64,000 nucleotides of DNA from Paenibacillus pinisoli (GTDB lineage Bacteria > Bacillota > Bacilli > Paenibacillales > Paenibacillaceae), in the NCBI RefSeq assembly GCF_003605435.1, contig NZ_QXQB01000004.1, positions 724,325-788,324 of the forward strand, in the 5' to 3' direction. Under the pieces are notes generated by a model. The model had not been told where the DNA came from. It did no database searches and was given only the letters and a program-made list of their open reading frames with translations. The stretch's first letter is position 1. Each line of letters starts with the position of its first letter. Made by a program: the position numbers and the translations under genes. This document shows positions 41,028 to 48,811 of this stretch, piece after piece.

Positions 41028-41287
41028 AGCAAAAAAGACTTCCGTCCTCTAAAGGACGAAAGCCTTCACTTCCGCGGTACCACCTTCGTTGACGATGCTG
41101 CCTTGCGGCATGAACATCGTCCATCTTGAAGCCTCGTAACAGGAGGCGCTGTCCGGTTTGTCGCCGGCCGTTCGGAGGTAGGTTTGGGCAGAGGGCCTAC
41201 GGTAAATTCTTGCAGCCGGTGGAATTTACTCTCTGGGCAAGGCCTGATCTGCTTACTGGTCCCGTCATCACGTTTCTGAATTTAACT
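41028..41287 (-). ncRNA. T-box riboswitch leader of proBAC-mtnWXB, proline specifier CCU
   Basis: On the minus strand the leader has Stem I (CAGAGAG, distal GGCTGCAAG), and a specifier loop CCAAACCTACC where CCT (41182-41180) takes the place of GGC in the glyQS leader GAAAGGCA. The conserved T-box AAGGTGGTACCGCGG is at 41086-41072. A terminator stem GGCTTTCGTCC/GGACGGAAGTC with TTTTTT follows at 41066-41030. Uncharged tRNA-Pro should stabilise the antiterminator and switch on the operon. Codon reading was by hand alignment with the glyQS Stem I. Confidence 0.93.
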
Positions 41288-41293
41288 AAATTA

Positions 41294-41322
41294 AGGATAA
41301 CATGATCTCATGCCCCTGTAAA
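41294..41322 (-). promoter_or_regulatory. SigA-type promoter of the T-box operon
   Basis: On the minus strand TTTACA (41322-41317), 17 bases, TATCCT (41299-41294). It sits just after the end of mtnE. Confidence 0.7.
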
Positions 41323-41349
41323 GAAAGGCATCCCACCATAATGGCAGCA

Positions 41350-42546
41350 TTACGGGGTGAACAGACCAAGCTTGCCAATCCGCTCAACCGCTTCTACGAG
41401 ACGCTCTTCACTGGACAGCAGGCCTAGCCGCACATAGCCTTCGCCATGCGCTCCGAACCCGACGCCAGGAGCGACGACAACATCGGCTTCCAGCAGCACT
41501 TTATCTGCGAACGATTCAGACGTATAGCCTTCAGGCACCGGAAGCCAACAGAAGAAGGAGCCGCCCGGTTTCGCCGCTTTCCAGCCGATCCGCTTCAGCG
41601 CTTCGAACAAAGCGTTTCTTCTGCTCTCGTACATGGCGGTTAGCGAATTCACGCAGTCTTGAGGGCCGGTCAGAGCAAGAGCTGCGGCTTCCTGGATGCC
41701 TCCGAACAGGCTGCAATAATAGTGGTCCTGGATCAGGTTGATCATGGACACGACTTCCGCGTTGCCCAGAGCGAATCCGACGCGCCAGCCGGCCATGTTG
41801 TACGTCTTGGACAGCGTGTAGAATTCTACGCCTACTTCCTTGGCCCCAGGCGTCTGAAGGAAGCTGACCGGCTTTTCGCCGTCAAATCCAATTGCGCCAT
41901 AAGCGAAGTCGCTCGCTATGACAACATCATTGGCTTCCGCAAACTTCACTGCCTCAGCGTAAAACTCCGGCGTTGCGACAGCGCCCGTCGGATTGTTGGG
42001 ATAGTTCATGAACATAAGGCGGGCGCGCTCGGCTTTATCCGGCGCAATCGCGAGCAGATCGGGCAAATATCCATTCTCCTCAAGAAGGGGCATAAAGGAC
42101 ATTTCCGCACCAGCCAGCGCTACGCCTGACCAGTAATCGGGATAGCCGGGATCGGGTACAAGACATACATCTCCCGGATTGAGCAGGCACTGGCTTATTT
42201 CCACAAGTCCGGTTTTGCCGCCGAATAGAATGGCAACTTCCTTGTCGGGGTCCAGTTCCACGCCGTAATCTTCCTTATAGCGCTTTGCGACCGCTTGCTT
42301 AAGGAAAGCGAATCCGCTGAACGGCGGATATTTATGATACAACGGATTGGCTGCGGCTTCTTGCAGCTTGGCTACAATGTGCGGGGGAGTGGGCTGATCG
42401 GGATTGCCTTGCCCCAAATTAATGACATCCTTGCCTTTGGCGATCTGCGCATTCGCCTTGCCTACCAGCTTGGCGAAAAATTGGGTCGGCAGACCCTCCA
42501 TGCGGGCAGCGGGCCGAATCCGCCGTTTTTCTAATCCTGCTTCCAT
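41350..42546 (-). CDS. mtnE: Methionine-salvage aminotransferase MtnE
   Basis: A 398-residue class I PLP aminotransferase. It is very like B. subtilis MtnE (YkrV), which transaminates 2-oxo-4-methylthiobutyrate to methionine with glutamine or other donors. Motifs are INLGQGNPDQPTPPHIV, PGYPDYWSG, NYPNNPTGAVA and the PLP lysine in TLSKTYNMAGWRVGF. A GGAG site lies 8 bases before the ATG. It stands alone, upstream of the T-box promoter and separate from mtnWXB. Confidence 0.92.
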   Translation of the reverse strand: MEAGLEKRRIRPAARMEGLPTQFFAKLVGKANAQIAKGKDVINLGQGNPDQPTPPHIVAKLQEAAANPLYHKYPPFSGFAFLKQAVAKRYKEDYGVELDPDKEVAILFGGKTGLVEISQCLLNPGDVCLVPDPGYPDYWSGVALAGAEMSFMPLLEENGYLPDLLAIAPDKAERARLMFMNYPNNPTGAVATPEFYAEAVKFAEANDVVIASDFAYGAIGFDGEKPVSFLQTPGAKEVGVEFYTLSKTYNMAGWRVGFALGNAEVVSMINLIQDHYYCSLFGGIQEAAALALTGPQDCVNSLTAMYESRRNALFEALKRIGWKAAKPGGSFFCWLPVPEGYTSESFADKVLLEADVVVAPGVGFGAHGEGYVRLGLLSSEERLVEAVERIGKLGLFTP

Positions 42547-42811
42547 TTCATCACACTCCGAAATTGCTTGCTATAGCGATTTGTCAGTCGTTGCCGAGAA
42601 GACATTAGCATTAATGTAGCATGAATGACAGGAGAATTGAAGCATGGAGCGCTGCCGACGCTATATTTTTATCACAATAGAATAAGTTTTCCGAGTGTAT
42701 TGGTTTGTTAAGGATTTGCGATTGGCGATAAATCGGGCCTAGTGCCTGCGGGGCGGGATTGCCATGCAGGCTGCAGGCCGCTTATCATGAAAGGCGTCGT
42801 TAGAGGTCTTC

Positions 42812-43288
42812 TTATAGAGATGGAATGCCCACTTTTTTGATAAAAGGCTCGATGTCCGCTTTGAATAGGAAAAGATACGGCTTGCGGCGCTCGTCGAACA
42901 CTAGCAGCATCGGTTCTTCGCCCTTGCAATAAAAAAGGAAAAGATCGCTTGTGCTGATTTTAACATCGCCCGATTGAACGGTGGCCGGCTTGGCAAGCGG
43001 CACGCGATAGACGTAGCTGCAGCTCTGGCCTGCCGTCATCTGCGGAGCAAGTCTTGTAACGGACTCGGTCCAGGACAGGGCCATTTTTTGAAATTTCTTA
43101 TCGTTGGGCAGCGTGCTTACGACACGGCCGGCGGCAACATCGAATACTTGAACGGGACGCAGCTCGGTATCGGGGCTGGTTGCAGACCCTTTGGCTGGCG
43201 CTGCGGATACAGCGGGAACGGCTGATGCGAACAGAATGATGGCGGCGAACGCCAGCAGCAGCAATCGTTGGTAACGGGCAAGCAGCAT
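42812..43288 (-). CDS. Secreted protein of unknown function
   Basis: A 158-residue protein with a clear signal peptide (LLLLAFAAIILFASAVPAVSA, cleavage likely near residue 29 at SAAPA). The mature part has two cysteines (SCSYVY and FYCKGEEP) that could form a disulfide, and alternating hydrophobic strands. I do not recognise the family. It is divergent from mtnU across a 127-base gap that holds both promoters, and is not obviously connected with methionine salvage. Confidence 0.7.
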   Translation of the reverse strand: MLLARYQRLLLLAFAAIILFASAVPAVSAAPAKGSATSPDTELRPVQVFDVAAGRVVSTLPNDKKFQKMALSWTESVTRLAPQMTAGQSCSYVYRVPLAKPATVQSGDVKISTSDLFLFYCKGEEPMLLVFDERRKPYLFLFKADIEPFIKKVGIPSL

Positions 43289-43351
43289 ATTAGAAAAACT
43301 CCTTTGTTGTGTAGTTTCTTGAGGTTATCCTTCTCCGTTACGATGCCCATC

Positions 43352-43379
43352 TTGACAGAGAACCATGAGAAGGTATCAT
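43352..43379 (+). promoter_or_regulatory. SigA-type promoter of mtnU
   Basis: TTGACA (43352-43357), 16 bases, TATCAT (43374-43379), followed by GGGAGG near 43402 and the mtnU ATG. Confidence 0.75.
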
Positions 43380-43415
43380 TAGTGAAAAAGAACATGACTG
43401 GGAGGCATCACCTTT

Positions 43416-44219
43416 ATGGCTAAGCAATTGCGGCTTGCATTGCTGCAAATGAATATAGAAGCGGGATTCCCTGACCAAAATCTGGCTAAGCTTAAAAGCT
43501 TGCTGGAGGAAGCGATGCAAGGGGAAGTGAAACCGGATGTTGTTATGTTTCCCGAGATGTGGAATACAGGCTACGCACTGACGGAAATTGAGCAATTGGC
43601 GGATCCGGACGGAGAGGCGACTATTGCATTTCTGTCCGAGTTCAGCAAGCAGCATGGAGTCTATATCGTTGGCGGCTCCATTGCGGAAGCGAAGGCGGAC
43701 GGCGTGTACAATACGATCTACGCTTTTGACAGAGAGGGCAACCGGATAGGCGACTATTCCAAAATCCATTTGTTCCGCCTGATGGAGGAAGAGAAGTATT
43801 TGCAAGCGGGGGAGAAGCAGGGGCGTCTTGTTATTGAAGGCGAGCAGGCGGGGATGATGATCTGCTATGACATCCGCTTCCCAGAGCTTGCACGGACGCT
43901 GGCGCTGGGCGGAGCCAAGCTTCTGTTCGTTCCGGCTGAGTGGCCAAATCCGCGTTTGCATCACTGGCGCACGCTGCTAATGGCAAGAGCGATTGAAAAT
44001 CAAATGTACGTGATCGCGTGCAACCGGATGGGCACAAGCGGAGAAACCGTCTTCTTCGGGCATTCTCTTGTCATTGACCCATGGGGCGAAATCGTCGCCG
44101 AAGCCGGCGAAGAAGAGGGCATCCTCTGGGCGGATATCGATCTGGACCTGGTTAGCGAAGTGCGCAGCCGAATTCCAGTCTTCGAAGACCGCCGCCCGCA
44201 GCTTTATTTTAAAGGTTAG
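43416..44219 (+). CDS. mtnU: Omega-amidase MtnU (nitrilase family)
   Basis: A 267-residue carbon-nitrogen hydrolase with the Glu-Lys-Cys triad in MFPEMW, DYSKIHLF and MICYDIRFPE. It is similar to B. subtilis MtnU/YkrU, which hydrolyses the ketoglutaramate formed when MtnE uses glutamine, driving the transamination forward. Its proximity to mtnE supports that role. GGGAGG lies about 10 bases before the ATG. The 51-bp repeat array begins 12 bases after its stop. Confidence 0.9.
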   Translation: MAKQLRLALLQMNIEAGFPDQNLAKLKSLLEEAMQGEVKPDVVMFPEMWNTGYALTEIEQLADPDGEATIAFLSEFSKQHGVYIVGGSIAEAKADGVYNTIYAFDREGNRIGDYSKIHLFRLMEEEKYLQAGEKQGRLVIEGEQAGMMICYDIRFPELARTLALGGAKLLFVPAEWPNPRLHHWRTLLMARAIENQMYVIACNRMGTSGETVFFGHSLVIDPWGEIVAEAGEEEGILWADIDLDLVSEVRSRIPVFEDRRPQLYFKG

Positions 44220-44231
44220 TACGGCGGAGAG

Positions 44232-44876
44232 GTCTGCAAGCCGAGAAACTCGGCTAAGAGTGGATGCGCCCGCGCGAACCGGCGCTGCAAGCCGAGAAAC
44301 TCGGCTTAGGGTGGCTGCGCCCGCACGAACCGGGTCTGCAATCCGAGAAACTCGGCTTAGAGTGGCTGAGCCCGCGCGTACCGGGTCTGTAAGCCGAGAA
44401 ACTCGGCTTATAGTGGCTGAGCCCGCGCGAACCGGGTCTGCAAGCCGAGAAACTCGGCTTAGGGTGGCTGCGACCGCGCGTACCGGGTCTGTAAGCCGAG
44501 AAACTCGGCTTATAGTGGCTGAGCCCGCGCGTACCGGGTCTGCAAGTCGAGAAACTCGGCTTAGGGTGGCTGCGACCGCGCGTATCGAGTCTATAAGCCG
44601 AGAAACTCGGCTTAGAGGTGCTGCGCCCGCGCGAATTAGGTCTGCAATCCGAGGAACTCGGCTTAGGGTGGTTGCGACCGCGCGTATCGGGTCTGTAAGC
44701 CGAGAAACTCGGCTTAGAGGTGCTGCGCCCCGCGAGAATTAGGTCTGCAATCCGAGAAACTCGGCTTAGGGTGGTTGCGACCGCGCGTATCGAGTCTATA
44801 AGCCGTGAAACTCGGCATATAGTGGCTGCGCCCGCGCGTATCGGGACTGTAAGCCGAAAATTTCCGCTTGAGTATA
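44232..44876. repeat. 51-bp tandem repeat array, 12 units plus a decayed one
   Basis: Twelve consecutive copies start every 51 bases from 44232 (unit 10 has one extra C, so unit 13 begins at 44845). The unit is GTCTGCAAGCCGAG-AAA-CTCGGCTTAG followed by GGTGGCTGCGCCCGCGCGAACCGG with variation. Each copy carries a near-perfect hairpin AAGCCGAG/CTCGGCTT. Units alternate between TGCAA and TGTAA/TATAA versions, and pairs 8+9 and 10+11 are near copies, so a 102-bp higher-order unit has been amplified. No spacers are present, so this is not CRISPR. Frames stay open through it on both strands only because 51 is a multiple of 3. Confidence 0.95.
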
Positions 44877-44892
44877 TCTCCATCATGTAAAC

Positions 44893-44944
44893 AAAAATCG
44901 CATTCCATCGAAGCTGATAGCAGCCAGACGGAATGCGATTTTTA
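44893..44944. terminator. Long-arm terminator-like hairpin after the repeat array
   Basis: AAAAATCGCATTCC and GGAATGCGATTTTT pair perfectly around a 23-base loop. T-rich on the plus strand and A-rich at the other end, so it may stop transcription from both sides. Confidence 0.7.
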
Positions 44945-45368
44945 TTATGAGATACTTTTTTGTGGATAGGTTATAGCGGAGTGACTAGCTATGTCCCTTG
45001 AGTAGTTTATTAGTTGAAAAGCTTTAATAGCTCATAGGAAGAGTTGTGTCCATTAGTGCTTATGCGTTCAGCCAGTTCACATCAGAAATACCAAGGTTAC
45101 AGCCCGACCCGAATGCGGGCAGTGAAAGCAATTGGTAATCCACATCCAAAACTCAACATCCCGCCAACAGCAGCAAAATAATCTATAAACGAAACAGACA
45201 GCCGTACCGGCTATTATTTCCTCGAAACAAATCACCAAGCAGCCACTCAGCGATATAGCACCACTTACTCACTAACCGGGTTCGACAACGTATGATCAGG
45301 TTCCAAGTAGAGATCCGCCGCGATCTAAGAACCAAACACCAAACATCAGTAATCCCATTCACGAACAC
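44945..45368. other. Gene-free region, low-G on the plus strand
   Basis: No supported gene. The plus strand is visibly rich in A and C and poor in G compared with its surroundings. A minus-strand frame at 45183-45368 (61 codons) has no ribosome site or recognisable motif. Confidence 0.4.
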
Positions 45369-45452
45369 TCATATGTCACAAGGTTCACCATGTTCATTAG
45401 GTTCACTACGTTCACCATCTACACCAGGCTCACTATCATCTCCACACAGCTT
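45369..45452 (-). pseudogene. Decayed collagen-like (Gly-X-Y) coding remnant
   Basis: On the minus strand the frame before a TGA reads GDD-SEP-GVD-GER-SEP-NEH-GEP-CDI. These are seven triplets in the Gly-X-Y pattern with three Gly codons changed to Ser or Asn. On the plus strand this shows as GTTCA recurring exactly every 9 bases (45383, 45392, 45401, 45410). The frame is closed by stops on both sides and has no start. Collagen-like surface proteins are common in spore formers; origin from one is inference. Confidence 0.35.
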
Positions 45453-45536
45453 AAAAGGCTAACTCAACCTAAGTTTCATTCCAAACTGTAGTTCTGGAGT
45501 TCACCAATGGAACCTAGCCTCACAAGGCTAACACTG

Positions 45537-46430
45537 CTATCCCCGATAAACGCTTATCGTTTCTTTTAAAGTAGAGATGAATGCCTGAGCGGCTTTGGAC
45601 AGGTAGCGGCCTTTGCGGCTGGCGACGACAAGCGTCCGGGTCGGGTGCGATTGCAGCTGCAGATAGACCGGCGCGAAGTCGCCGCCAGTTCGGGTCAGCA
45701 TGCGCGGCACAAAAGCGATGCCCATGCCGCCGGCGACCAGAGATTGCACTGTCTCTATATTGCTGCTTTCGAAAACGATTTGAGGTGTAAATCCTTCTGC
45801 CTCGCACAGCTCCACCGTAATTTGGCGGAAGCCTTGGCCGCGTTTCAAGCCTATGAACGGCTCTGAGCTGAGTTCAGCAATATTAACCGGCTCCTGTCTG
45901 CCTGCAAGTCTATGCTGCGGAGGGACGGCAAGCCATATTTCTTCCTCCAAATAAGGCTCACAGGATAGAGAGCTGTCGATAAGCGGCAAGGACAGCAAGC
46001 TCAGATCCGTGCCGCCGCTTGCAGTCAGCTGCTCCAGCTTAGCCGTTGTTTCCTCCACAAGCACAACCTCGATCTGCGGGTATTGCGCGCCGAAGGCCGG
46101 CAGCACAAGCGGGAGGACGTGGGATCCCGTAATAGGGAGGGTGCCTACAACAAGACGCCCTCTGCGCATTTGCGCCATATCGTCCATTTCCTGCTTGAGC
46201 TGCTCGACAGTATCCAGAATGGTCTGCGACTTCTCGACGAACACTTTGCCCGCTTGGGTAAGCTCGACTGAGTTCGTCGTGCGGCGGAACAACAACACCC
46301 CGAGCTCTTGCTCCAGCTTGGACAGCTGCTGGCTAAGCGAAGGCTGCGCAATGTGGAGCTTGTCCGCGGCTCGAGAGAAGTTTTTTTCATTGGCGATCTG
46401 GATGACGTAATTTAATTGACGCAATTCCAT
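45537..46430 (-). CDS. LysR-family transcriptional regulator
   Basis: A 297-residue regulator. The N-terminal winged helix (MELRQLNYVIQIANEKNFSRAADKLHIAQPSLSQQLSKLEQELGVLLFRR) covers residues 1-60, followed by the linker helix and a periplasmic-binding-protein-like effector domain. AAGGAGG lies 9 bases before the ATG at 46430, which is preferred to an upstream in-frame start. It is divergent from leuCD with a 177-base gap containing a 17-base palindrome, so leuCD is a likely target. The sequence resembles CysL/AlsR-type regulators; the ligand is unknown. Confidence 0.92.
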   Translation of the reverse strand: MELRQLNYVIQIANEKNFSRAADKLHIAQPSLSQQLSKLEQELGVLLFRRTTNSVELTQAGKVFVEKSQTILDTVEQLKQEMDDMAQMRRGRLVVGTLPITGSHVLPLVLPAFGAQYPQIEVVLVEETTAKLEQLTASGGTDLSLLSLPLIDSSLSCEPYLEEEIWLAVPPQHRLAGRQEPVNIAELSSEPFIGLKRGQGFRQITVELCEAEGFTPQIVFESSNIETVQSLVAGGMGIAFVPRMLTRTGGDFAPVYLQLQSHPTRTLVVASRKGRYLSKAAQAFISTLKETISVYRG

Positions 46431-46479
46431 CCGGATGGACCTCCTTAAAATCGATCTATACAAATCAGATTACGCGAGT

Positions 46480-46496
46480 TATAGTTAATAACTATA
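46480..46496. promoter_or_regulatory. 17-bp palindrome between lysR-type gene and leuC
   Basis: TATAGTTA-A-TAACTATA is a perfect inverted repeat of the T-N11-A kind bound by LysR-type regulators. It lies 50 bases from the regulator start and 110 from leuC. Confidence 0.65.
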
Positions 46497-46566
46497 GTCC
46501 TTATAGATATTATATCTTAGATCAATGAAGAAAGACATGGTATGATGGCAGTAATTAATAAAGCAG

Positions 46567-46587
46567 ATTATTGCAGCTAGCAATAAT
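46567..46587 (+). promoter_or_regulatory. Hairpin just upstream of the leuC ribosome site
   Basis: ATTATTGC pairs perfectly with GCAATAAT around AGCTA, ending 8 bases before GGGGTGAG. It may protect the mRNA 5' end or modulate translation. Confidence 0.4.
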
Positions 46588-46607
46588 GAACTCATGGGGT
46601 GAGCATA

Positions 46608-48023
46608 ATGGCGAAAAAGACAATGTTTGAGAAAATTTGGGACAATCACGTCATTCATCAAGAAGAGGGCAAGCCAAGCGTTATCTACATCGATTTGCAG
46701 CTTGTTCACGAAGTAACGTCCCCGCAAGCGTTCGAGGGCTTGCGCCTGTCGGGCCGCAAGGTTCGCCGTCCGGACCTGACTTTTGCAACAATGGACCACA
46801 ACGTTCCTACGAAGGATCGCTTCAACATTTCCGATCCGATCTCCAAGCAGCAAGTCGATACTTTGACCCAGAACTGTAAGGACTTCGGCGTAAAGCTGTT
46901 TGACCTGGACAGCATCGACCAAGGCGTTGTTCACGTCATGGGACCTGAGCTTGGCCTGACTCATCCGGGCAAAACAATCGTTTGCGGCGACAGCCATACG
47001 TCTACGCACGGCGCATTCGGCGCTCTGGCATTCGGCATCGGCACTTCCGAGGTTGAGCACGTGCTTGCGACTCAATGTCTGCAGCAGTCCAAAGCCAAAA
47101 CGATGGAAGTTCGCTTCATTGGCAACCGCAAGCCGGGCGTTACGGCGAAGGATATGATCCTTGGCGTTATCGCGAAGTACGGCACAGACTTTGCAACCGG
47201 CTATGTTATTGAATATACGGGCGAGTCGATTCGCTCCCTGACGATGGAAGAGCGCATGACTGTCTGCAACATGTCCATCGAAGGCGGCGCGCGCGCCGGC
47301 TTGATCGCACCAGACGAAACGACTTTCAACTACCTGCGCGGCCGCGAATATGCGCCGGCTAACTTCGACGAGGCTGTTGCTGCATGGTCGCAGCTGACAA
47401 CGGACGAAGGCGCGGCATACGACACAGTCGTCGAGTTCGATGTCGATTCCCTGATTCCGCAAGTCACTTGGGGAACAAGCCCTGGCATGGGTACGGACAT
47501 TACGTCCAAAGTGCCTAATCCTGCTGACCTTCCAACTGAGAACGAGCGCAAAGCAGCAGAAAAAGCATTGGAATACATGGACCTTAAGCCAGGTACGCCA
47601 ATGTCTGAAATCGAGATCGATTATGTATTTATCGGCTCCTGCACCAACGGCCGTATCGAAGACCTTCGCGCTGCTGCCGAAATCGCAAGAGGCTACAAAG
47701 TCAGCGACCGCGTAACGGCTATCGTTGTTCCAGGCTCCGGCCGCGTCAAGATTCAAGCGGAGAAGGAAGGACTGGACAAAATCTTCACAGAAGCGGGCTT
47801 TGAATGGCGCGATGCAGGCTGCTCCATGTGCCTTGCGATGAACCCGGACGTACTGAAGCCAGGCCAGCGCTGCGCATCGACTTCCAACCGTAACTTCGAG
47901 GGCCGCCAAGGCCGCGGAGGCAGAACGCATCTTGTATCGCCTGCAATGGCAGTAGCGGCAGCGGTCAACGGTCGTTTCACCGACGTTCGCGATTGGGAAA
48001 TCAAGACGGAAGTGCTGAACTAA
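46608..48023 (+). CDS. leuC: 3-isopropylmalate dehydratase large subunit
   Basis: A 471-residue aconitase-family subunit carrying the 4Fe-4S cluster for leucine synthesis. Cluster cysteines are in IGSCTNGRIEDL and GCSMCLAMNPD. Other motifs are MDHNVPT, VCGDSHTSTHGAFG and STSNRNFEGRQG. It isomerises 2-isopropylmalate to 3-isopropylmalate with LeuD. The ATG at 46608 follows GGGGTGAG. leuD starts 31 bases after the stop. The other leu genes are not in the window. Confidence 0.97.
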   Translation: MAKKTMFEKIWDNHVIHQEEGKPSVIYIDLQLVHEVTSPQAFEGLRLSGRKVRRPDLTFATMDHNVPTKDRFNISDPISKQQVDTLTQNCKDFGVKLFDLDSIDQGVVHVMGPELGLTHPGKTIVCGDSHTSTHGAFGALAFGIGTSEVEHVLATQCLQQSKAKTMEVRFIGNRKPGVTAKDMILGVIAKYGTDFATGYVIEYTGESIRSLTMEERMTVCNMSIEGGARAGLIAPDETTFNYLRGREYAPANFDEAVAAWSQLTTDEGAAYDTVVEFDVDSLIPQVTWGTSPGMGTDITSKVPNPADLPTENERKAAEKALEYMDLKPGTPMSEIEIDYVFIGSCTNGRIEDLRAAAEIARGYKVSDRVTAIVVPGSGRVKIQAEKEGLDKIFTEAGFEWRDAGCSMCLAMNPDVLKPGQRCASTSNRNFEGRQGRGGRTHLVSPAMAVAAAVNGRFTDVRDWEIKTEVLN

Positions 48024-48054
48024 GCGCATAACGCAGGAGAGGGGATTATCATCC

Positions 48055-48654
48055 ATGGAAGCTTTTAAACAATTAACAGGCATCGTTGCTCCGGTTGACC
48101 GGGTCAATGTAGATACAGACGCAATTATTCCCAAACAATTTCTGAAGCGTATCGAGCGCAGCGGCTTCGGCCAGTTTCTGTTCTTCGAATGGCGCTTCCA
48201 CGAGAACGGTGACGTGAACGCCGATTTCGAGCCGAACAAACCTCGTTACCAAGGAGCTTCCGTTCTGATCTCCAGAGCGAACTTCGGCTGCGGCTCGTCC
48301 CGCGAGCATGCGCCATGGGCGATTCTGGATTACGGCTTCAAGGTTGTAATCGCACCGTCTTATGCGGATATCTTCTATAATAACTGCTTCAAAAACGGCA
48401 TTCTGCCGATCAAGCTGAGCGAAGAGCAAGTGGAAGACCTGTTCCAGCGCACAGCGAAGCATGAAGGCTACAAGCTGAATGTGGATCTGGAGAACAAAAA
48501 ACTGACTGACGATTACGGTCTTGATCTCGCATTCGATCTTGACGAGCACCGCCGCCAGTTCCTTCTGCAAGGTCTGGACGACATCGGCCTGACGCTTCAA
48601 CATGAGGACAAAATTGCAGCTTACGAGCAAAAGCACGCCGCTCGTCTTGGCTAA
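48055..48654 (+). CDS. leuD: 3-isopropylmalate dehydratase small subunit
   Basis: A 199-residue swivel-domain partner of LeuC. Characteristic segments are RVNVDTDAIIPKQFLK and ANFGCGSSREHAPWAILDYGF, the substrate-recognition loop, plus FKNGILPI. Length is normal for the family. AGGAGAGGGG precedes the ATG. A terminator follows the stop, closing the leuCD transcript. Confidence 0.97.
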   Translation: MEAFKQLTGIVAPVDRVNVDTDAIIPKQFLKRIERSGFGQFLFFEWRFHENGDVNADFEPNKPRYQGASVLISRANFGCGSSREHAPWAILDYGFKVVIAPSYADIFYNNCFKNGILPIKLSEEQVEDLFQRTAKHEGYKLNVDLENKKLTDDYGLDLAFDLDEHRRQFLLQGLDDIGLTLQHEDKIAAYEQKHAARLG

Positions 48655-48668
48655 TAGACACTACGAAG

Positions 48669-48711
48669 AAGAGGACATACCGACTGAAGAAGGAGGTTGT
48701 CCTCTTTTTTC
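48669..48711 (+). terminator. Intrinsic terminator after leuD
   Basis: AAGAGGACA pairs with TGTCCTCTT around a loop of about 23 bases, followed by TTTTTCC. Confidence 0.8.
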
Positions 48712-48811
48712 CTCTATACGCAACTTTTTCTGACACCGTGCGTCTATACAAGTGTCCTTGTATGTCGAATGATCACATTCGATGAAGGAAATTCAGTCAT
48801 CGAGGTGGGAA

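Noticed and set aside
41330..42811. SAM (S-box) riboswitch for mtnE or mtnW
   Set aside because: I looked for the S-box core sequences upstream of mtnE and inside the proC-mtnW junction and found none. The only riboswitch-like leader in this region is the proline T-box.
44232..44876. Possible CRISPR array
   Set aside because: The units are contiguous with no unique spacers, the whole 51 bp is repeated, and no cas gene is nearby.
44068..44886. Long frames on both strands through the repeat array that read as Arg/Thr/Ala- or Ser/Arg/Pro-rich repeat proteins
   Set aside because: They stay open only because the 51-bp unit is a multiple of three and lacks stops. Unit 10 has a one-base insertion that breaks the frame, and the plus-strand frame begins inside mtnU without a ribosome site.
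45183..45368. 61-codon minus-strand frame in the gene-free region
   Set aside because: No ribosome site, tryptophan/arginine-rich composition and no motif; it follows a stop after the collagen-like remnant in another frame.
46485..48239. 584-codon open frame on the minus strand opposite leuC and leuD
   Set aside because: It lies entirely across leuC and part of leuD, which have clear motifs and ribosome sites. The antisense frame has cysteine- and arginine-rich low-complexity sequence and no family motif; it is open because of codon bias on the other strand.
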